The position numbers were made by a program, and so were the translations under genes. The notes under the pieces are model-generated. The model did not search any database. It saw nothing but the letters and a program-made list of their open reading frames with translations, and had not been told where the DNA came from. Below, one piece after another: positions 42,793 to 52,689 of a stretch of 64,000 bases of DNA. Positions within the stretch are counted from its first letter, which is position 1, and each line of letters opens with the position of its first letter. This DNA comes from Modestobacter roseus (GTDB taxonomy: Bacteria; Actinomycetota; Actinomycetes; Mycobacteriales; Geodermatophilaceae). Location of the stretch: assembly GCF_007994135.1 (NCBI RefSeq), contig NZ_VLKF01000001.1, positions 4,402,001-4,466,000 on the forward strand, given 5' to 3'.

Positions 42793-43673
42793 AGCTCGGC
42801 CAGCGGGATCGGGGCGGCGTCCGGCCGGCGGGACAGCAGCCGCTGCACCAGGTGCACGACGTGGTCGGTGGTCACGCCCGGCACCAGCTCGAACGGGGTG
42901 GCGACGGCGCCGAAGTCCAGTTCGGCGACCACCGCCAGGTACTCCCGCAGCTCCCCGTGCGACAAGGGGATCTGCGCGTGGAACGCCTTGTGGGCGCTCA
43001 GGCCCACCGGTGCGCCGTCGCCGTCCAGGTCGACCTTCAGCGAGTCGCCGCAGAAGAGCACCCCGCGCCGGCTGTCGTGCAGCACCGAGTGGCCGGGGAA
43101 GTGCCCGCCGGTGCGGTGCAGGGTGAGGTCCGGCGCCAGCTCCAGCACGTCGTCGGCGGGCCAGGTGACCCGGAAGGCCTTGGTCCACTCCAGGTCGCGC
43201 ACCCCGACGCAGACGGTGCCCGGTTCCAGCTCCAGCTGCAGCTGCCACAGCGCGCCGTAGCCGTGCACGTGGCTGGCGGCCAGCACGTCGAACCCGCCCT
43301 TCTCGGCGGCCATCCGGCGCAGCTCGGCCAGCATCTCGGGCGTGTACCAGGGGGCGCACTCGAAGCCGACCAGCCCGGCGTCGGTCTCGATCACCCAGCC
43401 GCGGCTGTCCAGCCCGAACCGCGGCTCGGTGCCGAACTCGGTGACGCCGGCGACCGCGGTGGGCCGCCAGAACCCGGTGACCAGCTCGTCGGCCTGCTTG
43501 GGCGTCACGAACTCGAAGCCGTGCTCGGGCAGCGCGTTGCGCACGTCGGCGCAGACCGGGCACACCTGCGGGCCGGGCGCCGGCCAGCGCTGCCAGTGCC
43601 CGCAGTTGGTGCAGGCGAAGGCGGGCAGGTCGGGCAGCAGGCCGCGGTAGGGGTTGGTGTCGGGTGACGTCAC
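42789..43673 (-). CDS. MBL-fold metallo-hydrolase with N-terminal zinc ribbon
   Basis: The protein has 294 residues. Residues about 18-40 hold two CxxC pairs (CTNCGH and CPVC), a rubredoxin-like zinc ribbon. The MBL domain has GGHFPGHSVLH and LFCGDSLKVD, matching metal motifs 3 and 4, but the first motif reads ASHVHGYGALW, keeping HxH without the usual DH. It may bind one metal ion or have a changed activity. No close function can be named. GTG 43673 and the stop overlap the neighbouring genes by four bases each. Confidence 0.82.
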   Translation of the reverse strand: MTSPDTNPYRGLLPDLPAFACTNCGHWQRWPAPGPQVCPVCADVRNALPEHGFEFVTPKQADELVTGFWRPTAVAGVTEFGTEPRFGLDSRGWVIETDAGLVGFECAPWYTPEMLAELRRMAAEKGGFDVLAASHVHGYGALWQLQLELEPGTVCVGVRDLEWTKAFRVTWPADDVLELAPDLTLHRTGGHFPGHSVLHDSRRGVLFCGDSLKVDLDGDGAPVGLSAHKAFHAQIPLSHGELREYLAVVAELDFGAVATPFELVPGVTTDHVVHLVQRLLSRRPDAAPIPLAEL

Positions 43674-44674
43674 AGAGCAGCTCCGGTGCGGTCGGTGGCG
43701 GTGTCGAGGGCCTGCACGAGCAGGCGGTGCAGGGCGAGGTCGCGTGCGGCCGGGTACGGCCAGGGCGCCGTGCCGGCGACGGCGGCGCCGAACGCGGCGA
43801 ACTGGGCGGTGAAGGGGCCGGTGCCGGCGAACGGGACGTCGACCGGCTCGGGGCGGAACAGGGTGAGCGAGCCACCGGCGGTCTGGCCCATCGTGTCCAC
43901 GGCGACCGCGGTGCCCCGGGTGCCGACCACCTCCAGCCGGCGGCGGGGGAGGGCGTCGGGGCAGTTGTAGGCCACGTGCAGGTCGACCAGCACGCCGCCG
44001 GAGGTGCGGCCGATGAGCAGCGCGCCGTCGTCGACCGGGTAGGTCTGCACCCGGCGCTGCAGCAGTGCGGTGAGCTCGGCGACGTCCTCGCCGACCAGCA
44101 CCCCGGCCAGGTCCAGCCCGTGCGGGGCCAGGTCGATCGCGGCGCCGCCACCGGCCCGGGCCGGGTCGACGCGCCAGTTGTCGTGCGGCCTGCCGTCGGG
44201 CGACCAGTCGGCCGGCAGCCAGCAGCAGTAGACGACCCGGACGGCGGTGACCGTGCCGAGCTCGGGCACCAGCTCGCGCAGCCGCACGTGGGCCGGGTGC
44301 CAGCGCTGGTCGTAGGCGGTGCCGAGCAGCACGCCGGCCCGGTCGGCCGCGGCGACGACCGCTTCGGCGTCGGCGACGTCGGCGGCCAGCGGCTTCTCGC
44401 ACAGCACCGCCACACCCGCGCCGGCCGCGGCCTCGACGACCTGTCGGTGCGCGGAGTTGGGCACCGCCACGTAGACCGCGTCGAGCCCGGGCGTGGCGAG
44501 GAAGGCGGCCAGGTCGGTCGTCGCCCGGGGGCCGACGGGCATCCGGGACAGCGCCCCCGGGTCGCGGTCGTGCAGGGCGACCAGGCAGGCGCCGGGAACC
44601 TGGCGCAGGGCCGGGACGGCGTGGTCGCGGGCGACCCAGCCGCAGCCGGCCACCCCCCAGCCGACGCGGCTCAC
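43670..44674 (-). CDS. Gfo/Idh/MocA family oxidoreductase
   Basis: The protein has 334 residues: Rossmann motif GVAGCGWVARDH at the N-terminus, the family signature CEKPLA (about residue 92) and AAIDLAPHGLDLAGV with the catalytic Asp and His. Members include inositol 2-dehydrogenase and sugar dehydrogenases. In this operon, oxidation of an inositol or inositol-derived alcohol is a reasonable guess. Two GTG codons (44677 and 44674) stand together; 44674 gives the four-base overlap seen at the other junctions and is used here. Confidence 0.87.
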   Translation of the reverse strand: MSRVGWGVAGCGWVARDHAVPALRQVPGACLVALHDRDPGALSRMPVGPRATTDLAAFLATPGLDAVYVAVPNSAHRQVVEAAAGAGVAVLCEKPLAADVADAEAVVAAADRAGVLLGTAYDQRWHPAHVRLRELVPELGTVTAVRVVYCCWLPADWSPDGRPHDNWRVDPARAGGGAAIDLAPHGLDLAGVLVGEDVAELTALLQRRVQTYPVDDGALLIGRTSGGVLVDLHVAYNCPDALPRRRLEVVGTRGTAVAVDTMGQTAGGSLTLFRPEPVDVPFAGTGPFTAQFAAFGAAVAGTAPWPYPAARDLALHRLLVQALDTATDRTGAAL

Positions 44675-45729
44675 CACTGCTCCGGCAGGTCGACCAGCAG
44701 CCGCCGGCGGGCGGCGTCGGCGGGCAGCGGCTCGGGCCAGCGTTCCGGCAGGTGGCCCGACCGGGGGCCGTACTCGGCTTCGTACCGATCGCTGGGCCAG
44801 CGCAGCTCGCCGTCGACGTAGAGCGGGTTGGGGCGCAGCGGCCCGAGCGGCTCGCCGAGGTCGGCCGGCGCCGGGCCGCGCAGGTCACCGGCGACCAGGC
44901 CGATCGCCTCGCTGCCGGTCAGGTCCCCGGCCGCCGCCGGCCGGGGCTCGCGGCCCTCGAGCAGTGACCGGGTCAGCTCGGCGTCGTCGTAGAGCACCGT
45001 GGCGCCGAGCAGCCGGGCGTACTCCTGCGGGTCGAGCGGCTCACCGGCGGAGACGGTGTCGGCGACGTGCGCGTGCCCCACGACGACGGTGCCGCCCGGC
45101 CCGGCGAGCGCGCGCATCGCGGCCGCGGCGGCGGGCTTGTCGCGCAGGAAGTAGAACGCGTCGTGGCAGGTGACGTACGCCGGCCGGGCCACCTGCAGGT
45201 CCGGTGCGGCGGTCAGGTCGGCGCACACGTACCGGGCCTCGGGGCAGATGAACCGCTGGGCGAGCCACAGCTTGGCCCAGACGACGTCCAGGCCGAGCAG
45301 GTCGCGCACCCCGCGGCGGGACAGCTCGCGCAGCTGGGTGCCGATGCCGCAGGCGACGTCGACGACCGGTCGGTCGCCGGGCCAGTGCTGCCCGAGCAGG
45401 GCGAGCACGGCCAGGTGCGTGGGGTCGGACCAGCGGTGGGCGAAGTAGTCGCCCACCCGGCCCATGCCGAGCAGCGCCATCGCCTCCCGCAGCGTGGGTG
45501 CCGCCGGCACCCGGGCCAGCTGCTCGTCCGGCGGGGGCGGCTCGGGCCACCAGTCGTCGGCGTCGGCGAGCAGCGCCACCCGGGCCCGGTCGACGTCGCC
45601 GTCGGCGACCAGCCCGGCCACCCGGGCCTGCAGCTCCTCGCGCCCCGCGCGGGCGAACGGGATGCCGTCCACGACCGGGATGCCGGTCGCGGTGAGGCCC
45701 GTCGCCGCGTCCAGGCCGGCCGTGCTCAC
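44671..45729 (-). CDS. SAM-dependent methyltransferase
   Basis: The protein has 352 residues. Motif I is VVDVACGIGTQLRELS (about residue 120) and the post-motif strand is VCADLTAAP, a class I Rossmann methyltransferase; the N-terminal 110 residues and the C-terminal 120 residues are family-specific and not recognised. The acceptor could be O, N or C. GTG 45729 overlaps the HD-like gene stop by four bases. Confidence 0.8.
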   Translation of the reverse strand: MSTAGLDAATGLTATGIPVVDGIPFARAGREELQARVAGLVADGDVDRARVALLADADDWWPEPPPPDEQLARVPAAPTLREAMALLGMGRVGDYFAHRWSDPTHLAVLALLGQHWPGDRPVVDVACGIGTQLRELSRRGVRDLLGLDVVWAKLWLAQRFICPEARYVCADLTAAPDLQVARPAYVTCHDAFYFLRDKPAAAAAMRALAGPGGTVVVGHAHVADTVSAGEPLDPQEYARLLGATVLYDDAELTRSLLEGREPRPAAAGDLTGSEAIGLVAGDLRGPAPADLGEPLGPLRPNPLYVDGELRWPSDRYEAEYGPRSGHLPERWPEPLPADAARRRLLVDLPEQW

Positions 45730-46634
45730 AGCCCGGCCGCGGCGAGCACGTCGAGGTGGAAGGCCTGCACCGGCCCGGCGTGCACCAGCTCCAGGTCGTC
45801 CAGCGCCTGGCCGGCGGTGAACGCGGCGGCCCGCGCGTGGTGGTGCACCTGCAGCACCCGGTCGAGCACGTCGGCGGCGTGGAAGGCCTGCGACGCCGGC
45901 GCCACGGCGTCGCCCCGCAGCAGCAGCACCTCCCGCAGCCGGGCGGCCAGCGGTGCGGGCAGAGCGGTCAGCTCGCGCTCTTCCAGCGTGCCGATCACCC
46001 GGTCCAGCTGGTCGCCGAGCAGCACCTCGCCGGCGAACCCGGCGTCGGGCAGCACCACGTTGTGCAGGTGGTGGGCCAGCCCGACCAGGAAGGGGACGAC
46101 CGGGTCCGCACCCATCAGCGGCGCCAGCAAGGCGGCGTAGACGGCGACGGTGAAGCAGTGGTCGCCGTGGCTCTCCGGCGGTTCCACGACCACCCGCGGC
46201 TTCCCGGGCGCGGTGGCGCCGGCCCGCGGCTGGGCGTTGAGCGCCACCGCGAGGGGCGGGGGCGCGCCGGCTCCCCGCAGCCCCGGCAGCGCGGCCCGCA
46301 GCCGGCCGGCCAGCCCGCCGTCCAGCGCGCCGGCCACCTCGTCGAAGGCGCGCCGCAGCACCGCCTGCGCCTCGTCGGCGGAGAGCCCGGCCGCGGCCAG
46401 CACCGCGGCGTCGACGCCGGCCAGCCGGGCCCGGGCGACGGCGGCGGCGGTCTCCGACAGCGCCACCGTCCCGGCGTCCTCACCCGCGAGGAGCCGGGCC
46501 CAGGACCGGGCGAACGCCTGCTCGGCGAGCGACCCGGGTGCGCCCGCGGTTCGCACCCGCTTGGCGTCGCCGATCTCGGCCAGCAGCGGACGCAGCCCGC
46601 CGAGGGGTGCCGGCCCGGACGTCGTCGCCGTCAC
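45726..46634 (-). CDS. HD-like metalloprotein, possible hydrolase or oxygenase
   Basis: The protein has 302 residues. A histidine-rich core, HGDHCFTVAVY (about residue 145) and VGLAHHLHNVVLPDAGFAGE (about 170), followed by HAADVLDRVLQVHHHAR, resembles an HD-domain metal site, but the exact HD pair is not present as in standard phosphohydrolases. Options include a phosphatase acting on inositol phosphate or a diiron oxygenase like myo-inositol oxygenase, which has an HD fold. Position just after inositol-3-phosphate synthase is consistent with either. The start and the stop each overlap a neighbour by four bases. Confidence 0.68.
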   Translation of the reverse strand: MTATTSGPAPLGGLRPLLAEIGDAKRVRTAGAPGSLAEQAFARSWARLLAGEDAGTVALSETAAAVARARLAGVDAAVLAAAGLSADEAQAVLRRAFDEVAGALDGGLAGRLRAALPGLRGAGAPPPLAVALNAQPRAGATAPGKPRVVVEPPESHGDHCFTVAVYAALLAPLMGADPVVPFLVGLAHHLHNVVLPDAGFAGEVLLGDQLDRVIGTLEERELTALPAPLAARLREVLLLRGDAVAPASQAFHAADVLDRVLQVHHHARAAAFTAGQALDDLELVHAGPVQAFHLDVLAAAGL

Positions 46635-47881
46635 CGGGAGGCCGGGTCGGCGTCGCTCCCCGTCCGGTCGGCCCCGCTGGTCAACCAGTCCATCAACACG
46701 GACTCCTGCCGGTGCAGCGCGTGCTCGGGGGTGCTGCCGTCGGCGGTGATGGGGGCCTTGAAGAACCAGCCCAGGTGCCGCTGCACGCCGCCCTCGCCGC
46801 GCTGCTGGGCCAGGTCGACCAGCCGGACGATCTCCACGGCCAGCGGCGCGGCCAGGATCGAGTCCCGGCACTGGAAGTCGACCTTGATCTGCATCCGCTG
46901 GCCGAGGAAGCCGATCAGGTCGATCGCGTCCCAGGCCTCCTTCTGGTCACCGCGCGGCCGGTAGTAGTCGATCCGGACGACGTGGTCCTCGACCGGGTAG
47001 CCGAGGATCGAGTCCAGCACCTTCCCCTTGGTCTGCAGCTTGCTCTCCAGCGACGCCGGGTCGTCGAGGGCCAAGCCGTCGCGGTTGCCCAGGATGTTGG
47101 CGGAGTACCAGCCCTCGACGGTCAGCGCGCGGCTGCGGAAGGCCGGGGCCAGCACCGTCTTCATCATGGTCTGGCCGGTCTTGCCGTCCTTGCCCGCGAT
47201 CGGGACCGCGTGCCGCTCGGCCAGCTGGACCAGGGCCGGCACGTCGGCGGACAGGGACGGGGTGAAGTTCGCGTAGCCGACGCCTTCGACGATGGCCGCG
47301 TAGGCGTAGACCATCGACGGCGTGATGGCCCGGTCGTCGGCGTCCAGCCCGGCCTCGAAGGCCTCCGGCGTCTGCAGGCAGGCCGCCGCGGGGTCGGGCC
47401 AGCGCTCGGTGGAGGCGAGGTTGAGCAGCACCAGCCCGTCGAGCTGCTGCTCCTCGCGGAACCGGCGGAGGTCGGCGCGGACGGCGTCCACCTGGGCCCG
47501 CCGGCCCTCGGCCAGCACGACGTTGCCGCCGGTGACGTTGCGGCAGAAGTCGGCGTCGCCAGCGGCCGGCCACGGCGTGATGCCCGACAGCAGCGGCTCG
47601 GCCTGCTGCAGCTGGCGGGCGTCGAGCACGCCGTGCTGCTCGGCGGCCTTGTAGAGGTCGGAGGCGTCGAGGTCCCAGCCGCCGACGACCAGGTCGTCGT
47701 AGCCGGCGAGGCCGGTGGCCTCCTCCAGGGACCGGCCACCGACGGTCACCCCGGCGAGCGGGAGACCGTCGGCGCCCACGGCGCCGAGCCGGAGCAGCTC
47801 CAGCCCGGCCACCGCGGTGGTCGCGACGGCACCCCCGAGTCCGACGATGGCGGTTCCGACGCGGCGTGCGGGCTGCGGCAC
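46631..47881 (-). CDS. ino1: Inositol-3-phosphate synthase (first gene of the operon)
   Basis: The protein has 416 residues: NAD-binding GTAIVGLGGAVATTAVAGLE, LLNLASTERW, PIAGKDGKTGQTMMKTVLAP (catalytic lysines), WYSANILGNRDG and FQCRDSILAAPLA. This is the longer branch of MIPS and differs from the roughly 360-residue Ino1 used for phosphatidylinositol and mycothiol in actinobacteria. It converts glucose 6-phosphate to inositol 3-phosphate. GTG 47881 has GAGGAG seven bases upstream. Being first in a ten-gene overlapping operon it probably sets the precursor. Confidence 0.93.
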   Translation of the reverse strand: MPQPARRVGTAIVGLGGAVATTAVAGLELLRLGAVGADGLPLAGVTVGGRSLEEATGLAGYDDLVVGGWDLDASDLYKAAEQHGVLDARQLQQAEPLLSGITPWPAAGDADFCRNVTGGNVVLAEGRRAQVDAVRADLRRFREEQQLDGLVLLNLASTERWPDPAAACLQTPEAFEAGLDADDRAITPSMVYAYAAIVEGVGYANFTPSLSADVPALVQLAERHAVPIAGKDGKTGQTMMKTVLAPAFRSRALTVEGWYSANILGNRDGLALDDPASLESKLQTKGKVLDSILGYPVEDHVVRIDYYRPRGDQKEAWDAIDLIGFLGQRMQIKVDFQCRDSILAAPLAVEIVRLVDLAQQRGEGGVQRHLGWFFKAPITADGSTPEHALHRQESVLMDWLTSGADRTGSDADPASR

Positions 47882-47959
47882 GGGGTGCTCCTCGAGCTCA
47901 GTGCCCGGGTGGACTCCCCAGGCCTGAGACGACCCTCACGCGACCCCACAAGATGCGCG

Positions 47960-47984
47960 ACCAGAAGATGGCACACGATCTGGT
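47960..47984. promoter_or_regulatory. Inverted repeat upstream of the inositol/YcaO operon
   Basis: ACCAGA (47960-47965) and TCTGGT (47979-47984) form a perfect 6-bp inverted repeat with 13 bases between, about 80 bases before the operon start in a locally AT-richer stretch. Two AAGATG boxes lie at 47950 and 47965. A regulator site is possible; no regulator gene is in the operon. Confidence 0.35.
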
Positions 47985-48068
47985 TGCTGCGCCGACACGC
48001 CGTAGAGCGCCCGGGACACGCCGTCGCCGTTCACCTGGACGTCTCCGGCCGCGGCGGGCGCCGCGGGG

Positions 48069-50394
<2,326 letters not shown>

Positions 50395-50522
50395 CTCGCA
50401 TGCTCCCTCGCGCGCGGGTGGGGGTGGACGCCGGTGCTGGTCGGTCCACAACCTAGGCGGTACCGGGCGGCAGCGGTGCAGCCGGGCACCCGGTCGCCGG
50501 GCGGTGCGCGCTGCAACGGTGA

Positions 50523-50528
50523 CAGCAT
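50523..50528 (+). promoter_or_regulatory. -10 element for leaderless start of pdxH
   Basis: CAGCAT, six bases, GTG 50535. The six bases read GGAGGC but are too close to the start to serve as a ribosome-binding site. Confidence 0.4.
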
Positions 50529-50534
50529 GGAGGC

Positions 50535-51182
50535 GTGCCCGACCTGACCAGCATGCGCAGGGACTACGACGCCCAGGGGCTCTCCGAGGAGACCGTGGCC
50601 CCCACCTGGGTCGAGCAGTTCGACCGGTGGTTCGCCGACGCGGTGGCCGCCGAGCTGCCCGAACCCAACGCCATGGTGGTCGCCACCGCCGACGCCGACG
50701 GCGTGCCCGACGCCCGGATCGTGCTGATGAAGGGCTACGACGCCGGCGGCTTCGTGTTCGGCACCAACTACGCCTCGGCCAAGGGCGCGCAGCTGGCGGT
50801 GAACCCGCGCGCCGCCGTCGTCTTCCCGTGGCACGTCCAGCAGCGGCAGGTGCGGGTCACCGGCACCGTCGAGCGGATCGGCGAGACCGCCTCCGACGCG
50901 CTCTGGGACCCCCGCCCGCGCGGGGCGCAGCTGGCCGCCGTCGCCTCGGTGCAGTCGACCGTCGTCGACGACCGAGAGGAGCTGGTCGAGCGGATGCGGC
51001 TGCTGGACGCCGAGACCGGGCCGGGGCCGGTGCCGCGGCCGCCGAGCTGGGGCGGCTACCGGGTGGCGCCCACGCGCGTGGAGTTCTGGCAGGGTGGCCA
51101 CGACCGGCTGCACGACCGGCTGGTCTTCGTGCGGGATGACGAGGAAGGCGGCGGCTGGGTCCTGCAGCGCCTCGCCCCATGA
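50535..51182 (+). CDS. pdxH: Pyridoxamine 5'-phosphate oxidase
   Basis: The protein has 215 residues: FMN-binding ARIVLMKGYDAGGFVFGTNY and PWHVQQRQVRVTGTV, and the C-terminal dimer motif GGYRVAPTRVEFWQGGHDRLHDR. It oxidises pyridoxamine or pyridoxine 5'-phosphate to PLP. It is next to PLP-dependent SerC only in a loose sense, being divergent from citrate synthase. GTG 50535 is the start; M. tuberculosis PdxH has the same size class. Confidence 0.93.
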   Translation: MPDLTSMRRDYDAQGLSEETVAPTWVEQFDRWFADAVAAELPEPNAMVVATADADGVPDARIVLMKGYDAGGFVFGTNYASAKGAQLAVNPRAAVVFPWHVQQRQVRVTGTVERIGETASDALWDPRPRGAQLAAVASVQSTVVDDREELVERMRLLDAETGPGPVPRPPSWGGYRVAPTRVEFWQGGHDRLHDRLVFVRDDEEGGGWVLQRLAP

Positions 51183-51186
51183 AGGG

Positions 51187-51293
51187 TGAAGGACCCCACC
51201 GCCCCCCACACCTCGCACGCTCGGCGCGGGACCCTGCGCCGGGGCCTGGCCCCCGCACCTCGCAGGCTCGGCGCGGGCCCCTGCAGCGGGGCC
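51187..51293 (+). repeat. Dispersed repeat copies B and C in tandem
   Basis: Copy B (51187-51246, 60 bases) begins four bases after the pdxH stop. Copy C (51248-51293) is a 46-base partial copy sharing CTCGCA-GCTCGGCGCGGG and CGGGGCC. Both run in the same direction as the gene they follow, as does copy A. Confidence 0.85.
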
Positions 51294-51322
51294 GTTCCAG
51301 CACCTCACCTCCGGTCGACCCG

Positions 51323-52660
51323 GTGGAGGGCGGGCTGGGCGTCGAGCAGCCGACGCCGCCGGTGCCGCGGCGCCGCGGGTGGGCGATCGACACCACGCCG
51401 CTGCGCAACCGCGCCTACCGCCGGGTCTTCGGCGGGGTCGCGGTCACCATGCTCGGTCAGCAGATGACGCTGGTCGCCGTCCCGTACCAGGTCTACCGCC
51501 TCACCGGCTCGTCGCTGATGGTCGGGCTGACCTCGGTGGTCGCGCTGGTGCCGTTGGTGGTCTTCGGCCTGCTCGGCGGGGCGATCGCCGATGCGATGGA
51601 CCGCCGCCGGCTGATGGTGATCAGCTCGGTCGGGGCCGCCGTCACCAGCGCGCTGCTGGCCGTCCAGGCGCTGCTCCCCGGTCCCGGGCAGCTGTGGGTG
51701 CTGTGGGTGCTGGCCGCCGCCGTGTCGGCGTTCGCCGCGGTCAACCAGCCCGCCCGCAGCGCCGTCATCCCGGCCCTGGTCGGGGCCGAGGGCGTCGCCG
51801 CGGCCAACGCGCTGGCGATGACCGTGCGGCAGGCCGGGGTGATCGTCGGCCCGCTGCTGGCCGGGCTGCTGATCGGCCTGGGCGACCTGTCGATCCTCTA
51901 CACCGTCGACGCGATCGGCTTCGTCCTCGCCGTGCTGCTGCTGCGCGGGCTGCCGGCCCTGCCCCCGGAGGGGGTGTCCGGCCCGCTGCGACTGGGGGCC
52001 GCGGTGCGCGGCGTGGGGGAGGGCTTCGGGTTCCTGCGCACCCAGCCGGTGCTGCTGATGACCTTCGTCGTCGACGTGATCGCGATGCTGTTCGCCTGGC
52101 CGCAGGCGGTGTTCCCCGAGCTGTCCGAGACCACCTACGCCGGTGACGCGAACAGCTTGGGCTGGCTGTTCGCCGGGGTGTCCATCGGCTCGCTGCTGAT
52201 GGGGCTGACGTCGGGCTGGGTGAGCCGGGTCGACCGGCAGGGCGCCGTGGTGCTCGCCGCGATCGCGGTCTGGGGCGTGGCCATCATCGGGTTCGGGGTG
52301 TCGGCCTCGCTCTGGCTGGCGGTGCTCTGCCTGGCGGTCGCGGGCGCGGCGGACATGGTCAGCGCCGTCCTGCGCTCCGCGATGCTGCAGACGGCGGCGC
52401 CGGACGAGATGCGCGGGCGCATGCAGGGCGTGTTCGTCGTCGTGGTCGCCGGCGGCCCGCGGCTGGGCGACCTGCGCGCCGGCGTCATGGCCAGCAGCCT
52501 CGGGGTCACCGCGGCGATGGTCTCCGGCGGCGTCGTGATCATCGTGGCGATGGCCGTGGTCGCCGTCGCCGTCCCGTCGTTCTGGTTCTTCCGCGCCTCG
52601 CGCGCCGACGAGGTCGCGGCGCAGGCCCGGGCCCGGATGGCGGAACGCGCGAACGACTGA
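51323..52660 (+). CDS. MFS transporter
   Basis: The protein has 445 residues from GTG 51323, with about twelve helices. NRAYRRVFGGVAVTMLGQQM before the first helix and ADAMDRRRLMVISS in the 2-3 loop resemble the EntS-like branch. The start is weakly supported: no clear ribosome-binding site or -10 is seen, and the frame is open back to 51179 through the repeat, so GTG codons from 51323 on are all possible. The substrate is unknown. Confidence 0.78.
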   Translation: MEGGLGVEQPTPPVPRRRGWAIDTTPLRNRAYRRVFGGVAVTMLGQQMTLVAVPYQVYRLTGSSLMVGLTSVVALVPLVVFGLLGGAIADAMDRRRLMVISSVGAAVTSALLAVQALLPGPGQLWVLWVLAAAVSAFAAVNQPARSAVIPALVGAEGVAAANALAMTVRQAGVIVGPLLAGLLIGLGDLSILYTVDAIGFVLAVLLLRGLPALPPEGVSGPLRLGAAVRGVGEGFGFLRTQPVLLMTFVVDVIAMLFAWPQAVFPELSETTYAGDANSLGWLFAGVSIGSLLMGLTSGWVSRVDRQGAVVLAAIAVWGVAIIGFGVSASLWLAVLCLAVAGAADMVSAVLRSAMLQTAAPDEMRGRMQGVFVVVVAGGPRLGDLRAGVMASSLGVTAAMVSGGVVIIVAMAVVAVAVPSFWFFRASRADEVAAQARARMAERAND

Positions 52661-52689
52661 CCGCTGTCACACGGGGTAGCTGCGCCTCC

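Noticed and set aside
37605-47881. Reading the operon as the mycothiol pathway
   Set aside because: MshC and MshD are absent, Ino1 is of the wrong branch, and YcaO, MBL and Gfo/Idh proteins have no place in mycothiol synthesis.
37605-47881. Reading the operon as an Ebo-type cluster or a RiPP cluster
   Set aside because: No EboA, EboC (UbiA) or sedulose-cyclase-like EboD gene is present; no precursor peptide or leader-binding partner for the YcaO was found in the gaps, which are at most ten bases.
51179-51322. An N-terminal extension of the MFS protein through the repeat
   Set aside because: The extension is made wholly of the dispersed repeat, which also occurs outside genes, so it is taken as non-coding.
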